6,602 nt of DNA from Bacteroidota bacterium (GTDB taxonomy: Bacteria > Bacteroidota > Bacteroidia > Chitinophagales > Chitinophagaceae), in contig JAGWTX010000138.1 of the NCBI GenBank assembly GCA_028875955.1, forward strand, positions 1-6,602, given 5' to 3'. Positions 1 through 6,243 of the stretch are shown in pieces. The first letter of the stretch is position 1, and each line of letters starts with the position of its first letter. Both the position numbers and the translations under genes were made by a program. The notes under the pieces were generated by a model. The model saw only the letters and a program-made list of their open reading frames with translations, was not told the origin of the DNA and did no database searches.

Positions 1-2114
1 TCGGATTATCCCTCAGCCAGGATAAAAAAACGGCTTTTGTAGCCAATGTGGGTATGTACAGCTATCCATTGATTACCGGGGCAACAAAGGACAATGAGGA
101 TGAACTCATGATCTCCCGTCATCCCTATGGAGACAATACAAAAGAATCCATCGAGGGAACCGAATTCGAAGGGAGAAAGATCCCGGGTGTGGGCAGTCCT
201 TCCGCACCTGAGGCCATGAGTGTGTACAGTATCAACCTGTCAAATAACAAAGTGATCGACAGGTTCAAGACAGGTTACCAGGTGGGCGAAATGATCGAGG
301 AAGTGGAAGTGGTTGGCGGTGCAAGTCCCAATTCGATTGCCGTTGGGAAAGACTATGCCTATGTAACCAATGCCACCAATGATAACATTTCTGTGATCGA
401 TTACCGGCACCATACAATACTGGGTCATATCCCCATTACCGCTGATAAACTGATCGATCATTACCGGGGCCTTTTACCCTTTGGCATAACGCTGAGCAAA
501 GATGAAAAAACCTTGTATGTAGCCCTGCTGGGTTTTAATGCAGTGGCGGTGATTGATATCCCCTCTCAAAAAACCATTGGCCTGATCCCCACCGGCTGGG
601 GGCCTACCCGTGTAAGATTATCCCAGGATGAAAAAGAAATCTATGTGATTACCTGTCGCGGTCTGGGAGCCGGGCCCAATGGGGGGGAAGGATTTGTAAA
701 ACCCCCGCAGGGAACTTATATCGGGGATATCCAGTTGGGCAGTTTTCAGAAAATAGCCATGCCGGATAAGCAGACACTGGCAAAATATACGGCTGAAACC
801 CTGGCCAATACCTTTGAAAAAGTGAGTGTAACGGATACCGGGAACAATCCCCTGCCCATCGTTCCGGGACAGAAAGAAAGCCCCATCAAATACATTGTTT
901 ACATCACCAAAGAAAACAGGACCTATGATGAAGTAATGGGGCAATTGCCGCATGCAAAGGGTGATGCCACCCTGGCAAGGTTCGGAGTGGATTGTGAATA
1001 TACATTGCCGGATAGCCTTCAGGCGAAGATCCCGCAAATGAAAGTATCTCCCAATCATCACAAAGCTGCCCAACAGTTTGCGTTTAGCGATGATTTTTAT
1101 TGTGATAGTGACGCTTCTATCCATGGCCATCACTGGATGATGGGCGTGATTCCCAACGAATGGGTAGAGACCAATTCCAGTGTTTCCAAAACCGCGAAAA
1201 TATTTTCAAAAGCACCCGGTCGCCGTTTTCCGGGCTCCACAGGGAGCATGGATCCCGAGGATTATGCAGAAATCGGGGGCTTATGGGAGGCATTGGACAG
1301 GAAAAAAGTCTCGTTTTTCAATTTCGGCGAAGCCAACGAAACAGCCCATGTACGTGAAAGCTGGCATGATACTGCCACCGGTGCTGCCCATATCGTAATG
1401 GTTCCCATGCAGAAGGCTTTGTATAACAGGACCAGTACCCGTTATCCCGGATTCAACACCAATATACCTGATCAGTACCGGATGAACCAGTTTGAAAAAA
1501 TCTTTACCGAAAAATGGATCACCGGAAAGGAGAAAATGCCATCCCTGATTACCATGCAGGTGCCCAACGACCATACAGCCCGTGTAAGACCCGAGGACGG
1601 GTATCCTTATCCGCAATCCTTTATGGCTGATAACGACCTGGCGGTAGGCAGGATCCTGCATTTCCTGTCACGTACCCCATACTGGAAAAACATGCTGGTG
1701 ATCATTACAGAAGATGATCCGCAGGGAGGGGTAGATCATATCGATGCACATCGATCCATTTTAATGATGGCGGGTCCCTATGTGAAACATGGCTATGTGA
1801 GCCATACCCATGCAAACTTTGGTTCCATCTTAAAAGTGATCTATAATATCCTGGGAGTGCCTTATGTGAACCAGTATGATGCAACGGCCTCTCTGTTGCA
1901 GGATTTTTTTACGGCTAAACCGGATTATACACCCTATACCCTGGAAAAAAACGATGAAAGAATATTCCAGGTGGAAAAAGCGATGCGCAAATACCACCAG
2001 GAAGTGGATTGGCGCAAGATCCTGAAAGGGCCCGAAATGGATGATATGAAAGATATGCGGGAAGAGCATTACCGGCAACAGACGGAACAATCCAAAAAGA
2101 ATTCGGGTAATTGA
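1..2114 (+). CDS. YncE-like beta-propeller / alkaline-phosphatase-superfamily phosphoesterase, 5'-truncated by window edge
   Basis: The reading frame is open to the left edge (first full codon at base 3) and ends at TGA 2112-2114, giving 703 visible residues. The ATG at 48 is not the start: the residues before it (LSLSQDKKTAFVAN) already form a propeller-blade strand. The N-terminal part carries YVTN/YncE-type repeats, for example YVTNATNDNISVID at 360-401 and a second blade with LYVALLGFNAVAVID at about 510-555. From about base 885 a phosphoesterase domain follows: KENRTYDE (909-932), SIHGHHWMMG (1116-1145), TEDDPQGGVDHIDAH (1707-1751) and SHTHANFG (1800-1823). By analogy with acid phosphatase AcpA/phospholipase C relatives, Glu-Asn of ENRTYD, Asp-Asp of TEDD and the histidines would hold the metal and phosphate. 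The fusion matches the family called bifunctional YncE/alkaline phosphatase family protein. Members are normally exported; the signal peptide would lie outside the window. Likely role: phosphate-ester hydrolysis in the periplasm or at the cell surface. The substrate is unknown. Confidence 0.9.
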   Translation, partial: GLSLSQDKKTAFVANVGMYSYPLITGATKDNEDELMISRHPYGDNTKESIEGTEFEGRKIPGVGSPSAPEAMSVYSINLSNNKVIDRFKTGYQVGEMIEEVEVVGGASPNSIAVGKDYAYVTNATNDNISVIDYRHHTILGHIPITADKLIDHYRGLLPFGITLSKDEKTLYVALLGFNAVAVIDIPSQKTIGLIPTGWGPTRVRLSQDEKEIYVITCRGLGAGPNGGEGFVKPPQGTYIGDIQLGSFQKIAMPDKQTLAKYTAETLANTFEKVSVTDTGNNPLPIVPGQKESPIKYIVYITKENRTYDEVMGQLPHAKGDATLARFGVDCEYTLPDSLQAKIPQMKVSPNHHKAAQQFAFSDDFYCDSDASIHGHHWMMGVIPNEWVETNSSVSKTAKIFSKAPGRRFPGSTGSMDPEDYAEIGGLWEALDRKKVSFFNFGEANETAHVRESWHDTATGAAHIVMVPMQKALYNRTSTRYPGFNTNIPDQYRMNQFEKIFTEKWITGKEKMPSLITMQVPNDHTARVRPEDGYPYPQSFMADNDLAVGRILHFLSRTPYWKNMLVIITEDDPQGGVDHIDAHRSILMMAGPYVKHGYVSHTHANFGSILKVIYNILGVPYVNQYDATASLLQDFFTAKPDYTPYTLEKNDERIFQVEKAMRKYHQEVDWRKILKGPEMDDMKDMREEHYRQQTEQSKKNSGN

Positions 2115-2141
2115 AATGACTGTTTTATTTACTGGTAAACT

Positions 2142-3008
2142 TTATCGCAAACCCAGCTGGGTCAGATAACGGATCAGTTCTTCCGGATGATCGGTTTGTA
2201 AACCACGGATTCCCATGGAAACCGGAATATGCCAGATAGCGGGATTTTCATCAGCCGACTGTATATCCGGCCATACAGGTATGTTTTTCTGAGAAGCTGC
2301 TGTTAACAATTCGGTATTGTAATCCGTGTAACTTCCATCAAGCAGGTCGAATGAATATTTTAACAAGAGATTTTTCAAATCCTGTCCATGCTTTATGTTC
2401 CCGGGCAAACTGATCATCAAGGGCATATGGGGGGCTATTTTACGCCAGTCATACAATTGTTGCATACTATTGATATATACTATCACCTGTTTTTCCATAC
2501 CCGCATTTCTGATCGCTTGATATGCCTGTTTAACAGATGCGTCTTTAAAGTCCAGATAGATATGGATCTTGTTTTTTGCCAGCCTGAGTACTTCGGCAAA
2601 ATCGGGTATGTGATAGGAACCAAATTCAGGGTGTTCTTTATTGTACACTTTCATTTTCCGCAGAGAATCAAGAAGAAATTCGCTAACCTTTCCTTTGTGG
2701 TCAGTCATTCTGTTTACAGTAGCGTCATGCATGATCACAAGTGCCGAATCCTTGCTGGTACGTAAATCAATTTCAATATAATCTGCACCATGCTGAATGG
2801 CATTCTCGTAAGCTTTTACTGTGTTTTCCGGAGCACTTACATGATCTCCCCTGTGCGCAATAACAACAAAATGGTGATTCTTTTTTGGAAGAGAAAGGGG
2901 ACGGTTTTGCAGGGAAATAATTGAAAGGATTGAAACGAAAAACCATGAGAAAGACATGTGTGAATATTTTGCAGGAACAATTTCTTCAACTTCTTTTCTT
3001 TTTCCCAT
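2142..3008 (-). CDS. Glycerophosphodiester phosphodiesterase family protein, exported
   Basis: A 288-residue protein with the full GDPD TIM-barrel signature. AHRGDHVSAPENT (51-63) contains the catalytic His52 and Arg53. YIEIDLR (77-83) supplies metal ligands Glu79 and Asp81. MHD (93-95) has the second catalytic His94. HIPDFAEVL (133-141) matches the family's IPxLxEVL strand, LDFKD (152-156) replaces the usual ExK, and GIRGLQTDHPEEL (266-278) is the typical C-terminal strand. The family hydrolyses glycerophosphodiesters to sn-glycerol-3-phosphate and an alcohol. Residues 18-40 are a hydrophobic stretch (SWFFVSILSIISL), so the protein is probably exported or membrane-anchored. The start is uncertain: ATG at 3008 gives a Lys/Arg-rich lead, whereas ATG at 2957 begins right at the hydrophobic segment; neither has a clear ribosome binding site. 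It converges on the phosphatase gene with 27 bases between stops and diverges from the dCMP deaminase. Confidence 0.92.
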   Translation of the reverse strand: MGKRKEVEEIVPAKYSHMSFSWFFVSILSIISLQNRPLSLPKKNHHFVVIAHRGDHVSAPENTVKAYENAIQHGADYIEIDLRTSKDSALVIMHDATVNRMTDHKGKVSEFLLDSLRKMKVYNKEHPEFGSYHIPDFAEVLRLAKNKIHIYLDFKDASVKQAYQAIRNAGMEKQVIVYINSMQQLYDWRKIAPHMPLMISLPGNIKHGQDLKNLLLKYSFDLLDGSYTDYNTELLTAASQKNIPVWPDIQSADENPAIWHIPVSMGIRGLQTDHPEELIRYLTQLGLR

Positions 3009-3116
3009 ATTTCCGGGTTATCAAATTATGATGATAAGATAAAAAGACACTGGCCCAACAATCCGACCATCATGGATGGGCGCCTGACAATACATCTCCT
3101 GTTTTCTAAAATCGAT

Positions 3117-3124
3117 TACATTCG
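3117..3124 (+). promoter_or_regulatory. Possible Bacteroidota -7 promoter element before the dCMP deaminase
   Basis: TACATTCG matches the Bacteroidota -7 consensus TAnnTTTG with one mismatch and lies 27 bases before the ATG at 3152, a sensible leader length. No clear TTG -33 element is visible about 20 bases further upstream, so the assignment is tentative. Confidence 0.35.
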
Positions 3125-3151
3125 CAGGTATTACCTGTTAAATTGTATGAA

Positions 3152-3649
3152 ATGAAAAAGCGGCAAGACTATATTTCCTGGGATGCTTATTTTATGGGTG
3201 TGGCGCTTCTTTCCGCCAGGAGGAGCAAGGATCCCAATACCCAGGTGGGAGCCTGTATCGTAAATGATAAGAACAAGATTGTGGGCACAGGATACAACGG
3301 TCTGCCGGTGGGTTGCCATGATGATGAGTTCCCCTGGTCAAAAGAAGGCGAATTCCTGGAAACCAAATATCCCTATATCTGCCATGCCGAACTCAACGCC
3401 ATCCTGAATAATATCGGAATGGACCTGCATGGTTGCCGGATCTATACAGCGCTGTTTCCCTGTAATGAATGTGCGAAAGCCATTATCCAGTCCGGAATAA
3501 CGGAAGTGATCTATCTCTCGGATAAATACGCAGGAACCGGTCCGGCATCCGCCTCCCGTTTGATGCTTGCGAAAGCCGGGGTAAGCTGCAGAAAAGTGGT
3601 GGTTGAGATCAAAGAACTTTCGCTTTCTTACAGGGAAGAGGATGTATAG
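3152..3649 (+). CDS. dCMP deaminase (deoxycytidylate deaminase family)
   Basis: This 165-residue zinc enzyme is expected to deaminate dCMP to dUMP in the cytoplasm, supplying thymidylate synthase. Numbering from ATG 3152: SKDPNTQVGACIV (25-37) is the conserved substrate-side region, CHAELNAI (77-84) contains the zinc ligand His78 and the proton-shuttling Glu80, and PCNEC (103-107) gives zinc ligands Cys104 and Cys107. Length and motif order fit the bacterial dCMP deaminase family, which also includes ComEB-type proteins. The frame can be extended to a TTG at 3143, but I chose ATG 3152 because the resulting MKKRQDYISWDAYFM start is typical of Bacteroidota homologues and adds no unusual codon. 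The gene stands alone: GDPD diverges upstream and the metalloprotease converges downstream, with 38 bases between stops. No missing catalytic residue was seen. Confidence 0.95.
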   Translation: MKKRQDYISWDAYFMGVALLSARRSKDPNTQVGACIVNDKNKIVGTGYNGLPVGCHDDEFPWSKEGEFLETKYPYICHAELNAILNNIGMDLHGCRIYTALFPCNECAKAIIQSGITEVIYLSDKYAGTGPASASRLMLAKAGVSCRKVVVEIKELSLSYREEDV

Positions 3650-3664
3650 GATGGGTGATTCGGT

Positions 3665-3694
3665 TCCGGCACCGGATGATATCCCTTTTATTTT
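3665..3694. terminator. Weak candidate hairpin between convergent genes
   Basis: TCCGG (3665-3669) and CCGGA (3672-3676) form a perfect inverted repeat around CA, and a T-rich run (CCCTTTTATTTT, 3683-3694) follows on the plus strand. The stem is short, the loop must open to four bases, and the T-rich run is six bases away and overlaps the end of the metalloprotease gene. Termination of the dCMP deaminase transcript is plausible but weakly supported. Confidence 0.25.
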
Positions 3695-4437
3695 CCGCCA
3701 TTGGCTCTGAGGTCATTGATACAGTCCTGATCCAGGGCAGGTGCGGCATTCCCAAAAGGGTTCATCAAACCGGAGGTTTCAATGGTATAATACATGAGAC
3801 ATTTGTTATTGCTGCAATGCCCTTTATGGGTACTGTCTTCATGGGGTGTAATCATGGAAGAACCTGTATTTACCAGCCCCAGCAAATGTCCCATTTCATG
3901 CTCAAGGGTGCCGGTTTCCACAGTAATGCGGCTCGCCTGGTTCAATCCGCCCGATCTGGACTGTATGGTTTTTTCAAATAAAACAATCGATGTATTTCTG
4001 AATGAGAGCCCGATCACATCGGGTTGTTCATAGCCGGCATCTGCCAGAAAAAGATAAACTGACAATGTATTCCCATCAGAATAAACCTGCCGGTTCCTGT
4101 CTTCATAGGAAGTAATATCAGCAGTGCTGGCGGGATCCTTTCCGAGTGAAGCTGTAGCTGTTTCTGTATAAGTAATCCCTACAGGTTTATGCAGATAGGT
4201 ATTTAGAAAATTGACCAGGTTATTAATCGACTGGTCCAGCGGTTTCATACCGGGCGCATATTGGATACTCAGAGAAAGGCTGGTATAGGTGTCTGCACTA
4301 AGCAGGTCGTGGGCGGATCTTCCTACAGCTTGCTTATCGAGTGTGCCATTTGGCCCGGTAAGTATTTGCGTGGTAACTTCTTTCCGGCAGGCTGCCAGGA
4401 GTACCAGACAACTGAGTCCTGTCATCCATATTTTCAT
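3688..4437 (-). CDS. Zinc-metalloprotease lipoprotein with HExxH and HCx4CxM motifs
   Basis: A 249-residue protein with a lipoprotein signal: MKIWMTGLSCLVLLAAC ends in a lipobox (Leu14-Ala-Ala-Cys17), so Cys17 is probably lipidated and the protein anchored in a membrane. The catalytic site is TLEHEMGHLLGLVNTG (177-192), giving zinc ligands His180 and His184 and general base Glu181 in an HExxHxxG layout of metzincin type. The position where metzincins carry the third His or Asp is Asn190. Downstream, HEDSTHKGHC (199-208) and CLMYY (213-217) form an HCx4CxM pattern, with Met215 a candidate Met-turn. This fits the Bacteroidota proteins annotated as membrane metalloproteases; the substrate is unknown. 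On the minus strand a TTG-18 bases-TAGATATTG arrangement (4497 to 4468) is a poor promoter match. The gene diverges from the polysaccharide deacetylase across 179 bases. Protease class is well supported; the exact family is not. Confidence 0.85.
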   Translation of the reverse strand: MKIWMTGLSCLVLLAACRKEVTTQILTGPNGTLDKQAVGRSAHDLLSADTYTSLSLSIQYAPGMKPLDQSINNLVNFLNTYLHKPVGITYTETATASLGKDPASTADITSYEDRNRQVYSDGNTLSVYLFLADAGYEQPDVIGLSFRNTSIVLFEKTIQSRSGGLNQASRITVETGTLEHEMGHLLGLVNTGSSMITPHEDSTHKGHCSNNKCLMYYTIETSGLMNPFGNAAPALDQDCINDLRANGGK

Positions 4438-4510
4438 AGTCGGGTTTATTTCTTAGGAATATTTGACCAATATCTAACCCCTTAAAAACTATGCCAAAAT
4501 AAAAAAGACA

Positions 4511-4537
4511 TTGAAAGAGAACGGATTGTATAGTTTG
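4511..4537 (+). promoter_or_regulatory. Possible Bacteroidota promoter upstream of the deacetylase
   Basis: TTG at 4511-4513 is followed after 17 bases by TAGTTTG at 4531-4537. This resembles the Bacteroidota -33 TTG / -7 TAnnTTTG pair but lacks one base in the -7 element. It would leave a leader of roughly 70 bases. A second partial match, TACATTTT at 4602-4609, lies so close to the ATG that its transcript would be nearly leaderless. Confidence 0.28.
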
Positions 4538-4616
4538 TCTTAGATTTCCGTTGTAAACATGGGCGCATAAGTACCTGCATGTGTATATTAGGTAATGCCT
4601 TTACATTTTTTGAATT

Positions 4617-5411
4617 ATGAAAAAGATGCTTGTCTTTGTCTGGTTTCTGATCGGTTCCCATCTGGGATATGCCCAAAAGGAAAATACCTGGAACGGCAAA
4701 ACCTGTGCAGTGGTTCTCACTTATGATGATGCGATTGATATTGATCTGGATCATGTAGTACCAGCACTGGATTCGGCAGGACTAAAGGGAACGTTTTACC
4801 TGATCGGCTCTTCTCCGGTTGTAACCAGGCGGATAGATGAATGGCGGAAAGTGGCGGCAGAAGGATATGAGTTGGGGAACCATACTCTGTTTCATCCTTG
4901 TGATGGAACCAAACCCGGCAGAAGTTTTGTGAATGCGGAAACCGATCTGAGTAAATATACCGTTCACCGCGCCGTTGCGGAGATCCGGCAAAACAATGTG
5001 CTGCTCAATGCGATCGATGGTAAAAAAGAGCGCACTTTCGCATATCCCTGTGCAGACCTTACCATCAATGGCGTTCCCTTTTATCCCGAACTGCGTAATG
5101 AATTTGTGGCAGCAAGAGGTGTTCACGGAAACCTGGATTCCATCAACAAAGTTAACCTGGATGACATGGATTGCTATTCCATGAATAATCAAACCGGCGA
5201 ATATATGATCAGCCTGGTGAAAAAAGCCATGGAAACCCATACCTTATTGGTCTTTCTATTCCATGGAGTAGGGGGTGGCCATGCTATAAATGTGTCATTG
5301 GGTGAACATAGCAAGCTGATTCATTTTCTGCAGGAGCACAAAAAAGAGATCTGGGTGGCACCCATGGTGACTGTGGCTGCCTATGTCAGAGAAAATCAAA
5401 CCCAACGATAG
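4617..5411 (+). CDS. Secreted polysaccharide deacetylase (CE4 / NodB-homology)
   Basis: A 264-residue protein with a cleavable signal peptide: Lys-Lys, a hydrophobic core (MLVFVWFLIG) and GYA before Gln20, typical of signal peptidase I sites in Bacteroidota. The mature part is a NodB-homology domain. Motif 1 is TYDDA (35-39), with probable catalytic base Asp37 and metal ligand Asp38. Motif 2 is HTLFHP (89-94), with metal ligands His89 and His93. Motif 3 is TFAYPCAD (140-147), and the C-terminal motif is LFHGVGGGH (214-222) with His216. Such enzymes remove acetyl or similar groups from N-acetylated sugars of polysaccharides or peptidoglycan outside the cytoplasm. The substrate cannot be read from the sequence. 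ATG 4617 is preferred over the ATG three codons later because it supplies the basic n-region. No clear Shine-Dalgarno is present. The TauE-like gene follows after 54 bases and may be co-transcribed. Confidence 0.92.
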   Translation: MKKMLVFVWFLIGSHLGYAQKENTWNGKTCAVVLTYDDAIDIDLDHVVPALDSAGLKGTFYLIGSSPVVTRRIDEWRKVAAEGYELGNHTLFHPCDGTKPGRSFVNAETDLSKYTVHRAVAEIRQNNVLLNAIDGKKERTFAYPCADLTINGVPFYPELRNEFVAARGVHGNLDSINKVNLDDMDCYSMNNQTGEYMISLVKKAMETHTLLVFLFHGVGGGHAINVSLGEHSKLIHFLQEHKKEIWVAPMVTVAAYVRENQTQR

Positions 5412-5465
5412 TCAAAATTTTGTAACAGTTTTTTACCTGCTGAAAGAAAACAAATCCTTACCTGA

Positions 5466-6212
5466 ATGCTACCACTATTTTCTTATATGGAATGGTTCCT
5501 GATCCTCATTGCAGCATTCATTATCGGGATGAGCAAAGCGGGATTAAAGGGGGTGGATATGCTGAGTGTCACCCTGATGGCATTTGTGTTTGGCGGCAAA
5601 ACATCCACCGGCATCGTGCTGCCCCTTTTATGTGTTGCGGATATAGCCGCTGTTGCCTACTATCATCGCCATGCCGAGTGGAAGCATTTTTGGAAACTGA
5701 TACCCTGGATGGTGTTAGGCATCCTTTCAGGCGTGTATCTGGGAAAAGATATGAATGAAGTGCTGTTCCGGAAAATCATGGCGCTGATCATCCTGGTAAC
5801 CATCATCATTGTTTTGTGGATGGAATACAGAAAAGTGAAGTCCATACCCCAAAACCCCCTCTTTGTGGTGGGTACCGGACTCACCGCGGGATTCACCACC
5901 ATGATCGGTAACCTGGCGGGCGCATTTGCCAATCTTTATTTCCTGGCAATGCAGATGCCTAAAAATAATTTTATCGGAACGGCTGCCTGGATCTTTTTAT
6001 GCATCAATCTTTTCAAACTGCCTTTCCAGGTTTTTTACTGGAAAAATATTCAATGGCAGAGTATACAGACCGATATCTTTTTATTACCGGCGCTGGCCCT
6101 GGGTTTCTGGGCAGGGATACGAATCGTACACCGGATCAGGGACGATAATTACCGGAAATTCGTGATACTCATGACACTGATCGGATCTGTGATCCTGCTC
6201 TTCAAAAAATAA
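5466..6212 (+). CDS. TauE/SafE-family membrane permease (sulfite/anion exporter-like)
   Basis: A 248-residue, strongly hydrophobic protein with about seven or eight membrane segments, at roughly 8-21, 31-65 (two), 77-92, 103-119, 131-163 (two short), 170-188, 203-221 and 231-246. The segment beginning IIGMSKAGLKGVDMLS (19-34) is the characteristic first TauE/SafE (formerly DUF81) repeat with its G-x-x-K-A-G core, and TGLTAGFTTMIGNLAGAF (137-154) is the matching second-half repeat. The family moves small organic or sulfur-containing anions such as sulfite or sulfoacetate across the inner membrane; the substrate here is not predictable. Start ATG 5466 is chosen, but ATG 5487 (giving MEWFLILIAAF) is nearly as good and neither has a clear ribosome binding site. 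No sulfur-metabolism gene is nearby. The downstream PiT gene converges, with 31 bases between stops. Confidence 0.9.
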   Translation: MLPLFSYMEWFLILIAAFIIGMSKAGLKGVDMLSVTLMAFVFGGKTSTGIVLPLLCVADIAAVAYYHRHAEWKHFWKLIPWMVLGILSGVYLGKDMNEVLFRKIMALIILVTIIIVLWMEYRKVKSIPQNPLFVVGTGLTAGFTTMIGNLAGAFANLYFLAMQMPKNNFIGTAAWIFLCINLFKLPFQVFYWKNIQWQSIQTDIFLLPALALGFWAGIRIVHRIRDDNYRKFVILMTLIGSVILLFKK

Positions 6213-6231
6213 GATAACCGGAAGAATCCGG
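6204..6231 (-). terminator. Candidate intrinsic terminator of the PiT permease gene
   Basis: On the minus strand a five-base stem (CCGGA / TCCGG, 6227-6231 with 6218-6222) closes a four-base loop and is followed by TTATCTTATTTTTT. This lies directly after the PiT stop codon and overlaps the end of the TauE-like gene. The stem is short and the T-run is interrupted, so it is only a moderate candidate. Confidence 0.35.
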
Positions 6232-6243
6232 GGATTGAATGGA

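Noticed and set aside
48..50. ATG as the start of the propeller-phosphatase
   Set aside because: The same frame is open to the window edge and already encodes a recognisable blade strand before this codon, so the gene starts upstream.
618..1133. Long antisense reading frame opposite the phosphatase
   Set aside because: It has no recognisable domain and lies fully inside a well-supported gene in the opposite strand; a codon-usage shadow.
2125..2139. Short inverted repeat TTTAC-TG-GTAAA between the phosphatase and GDPD stops
   Set aside because: Only four pairs remain once a loop is allowed, the stem is AT-rich and no clear T-run follows; too weak to call a terminator.
3143..3151. TTG start that lengthens the dCMP deaminase by three codons
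   Set aside because: The ATG at 3152 gives a family-typical N terminus, and there is no ribosome binding site favouring the TTG.
4468..4497. Minus-strand TTG-18 bases-TAGATATTG as metalloprotease promoter
   Set aside because: The spacing is right but the -7 part fits TAnnTTTG poorly, so it is mentioned only in the gene entry.
5413..5422. Perfect 10-base palindrome CAAAATTTTG between the deacetylase and TauE-like genes
   Set aside because: A single short AT-rich palindrome is expected by chance and no second copy or promoter is positioned with it.
3665..6231. CCGG-armed inverted repeats at two convergent junctions (3665-3676 and 6218-6231) as a repeat family
   Set aside because: Arms are only five bases, the loops differ in size and sequence, and the first convergent junction at 2115-2141 lacks the pattern; probably coincidence.
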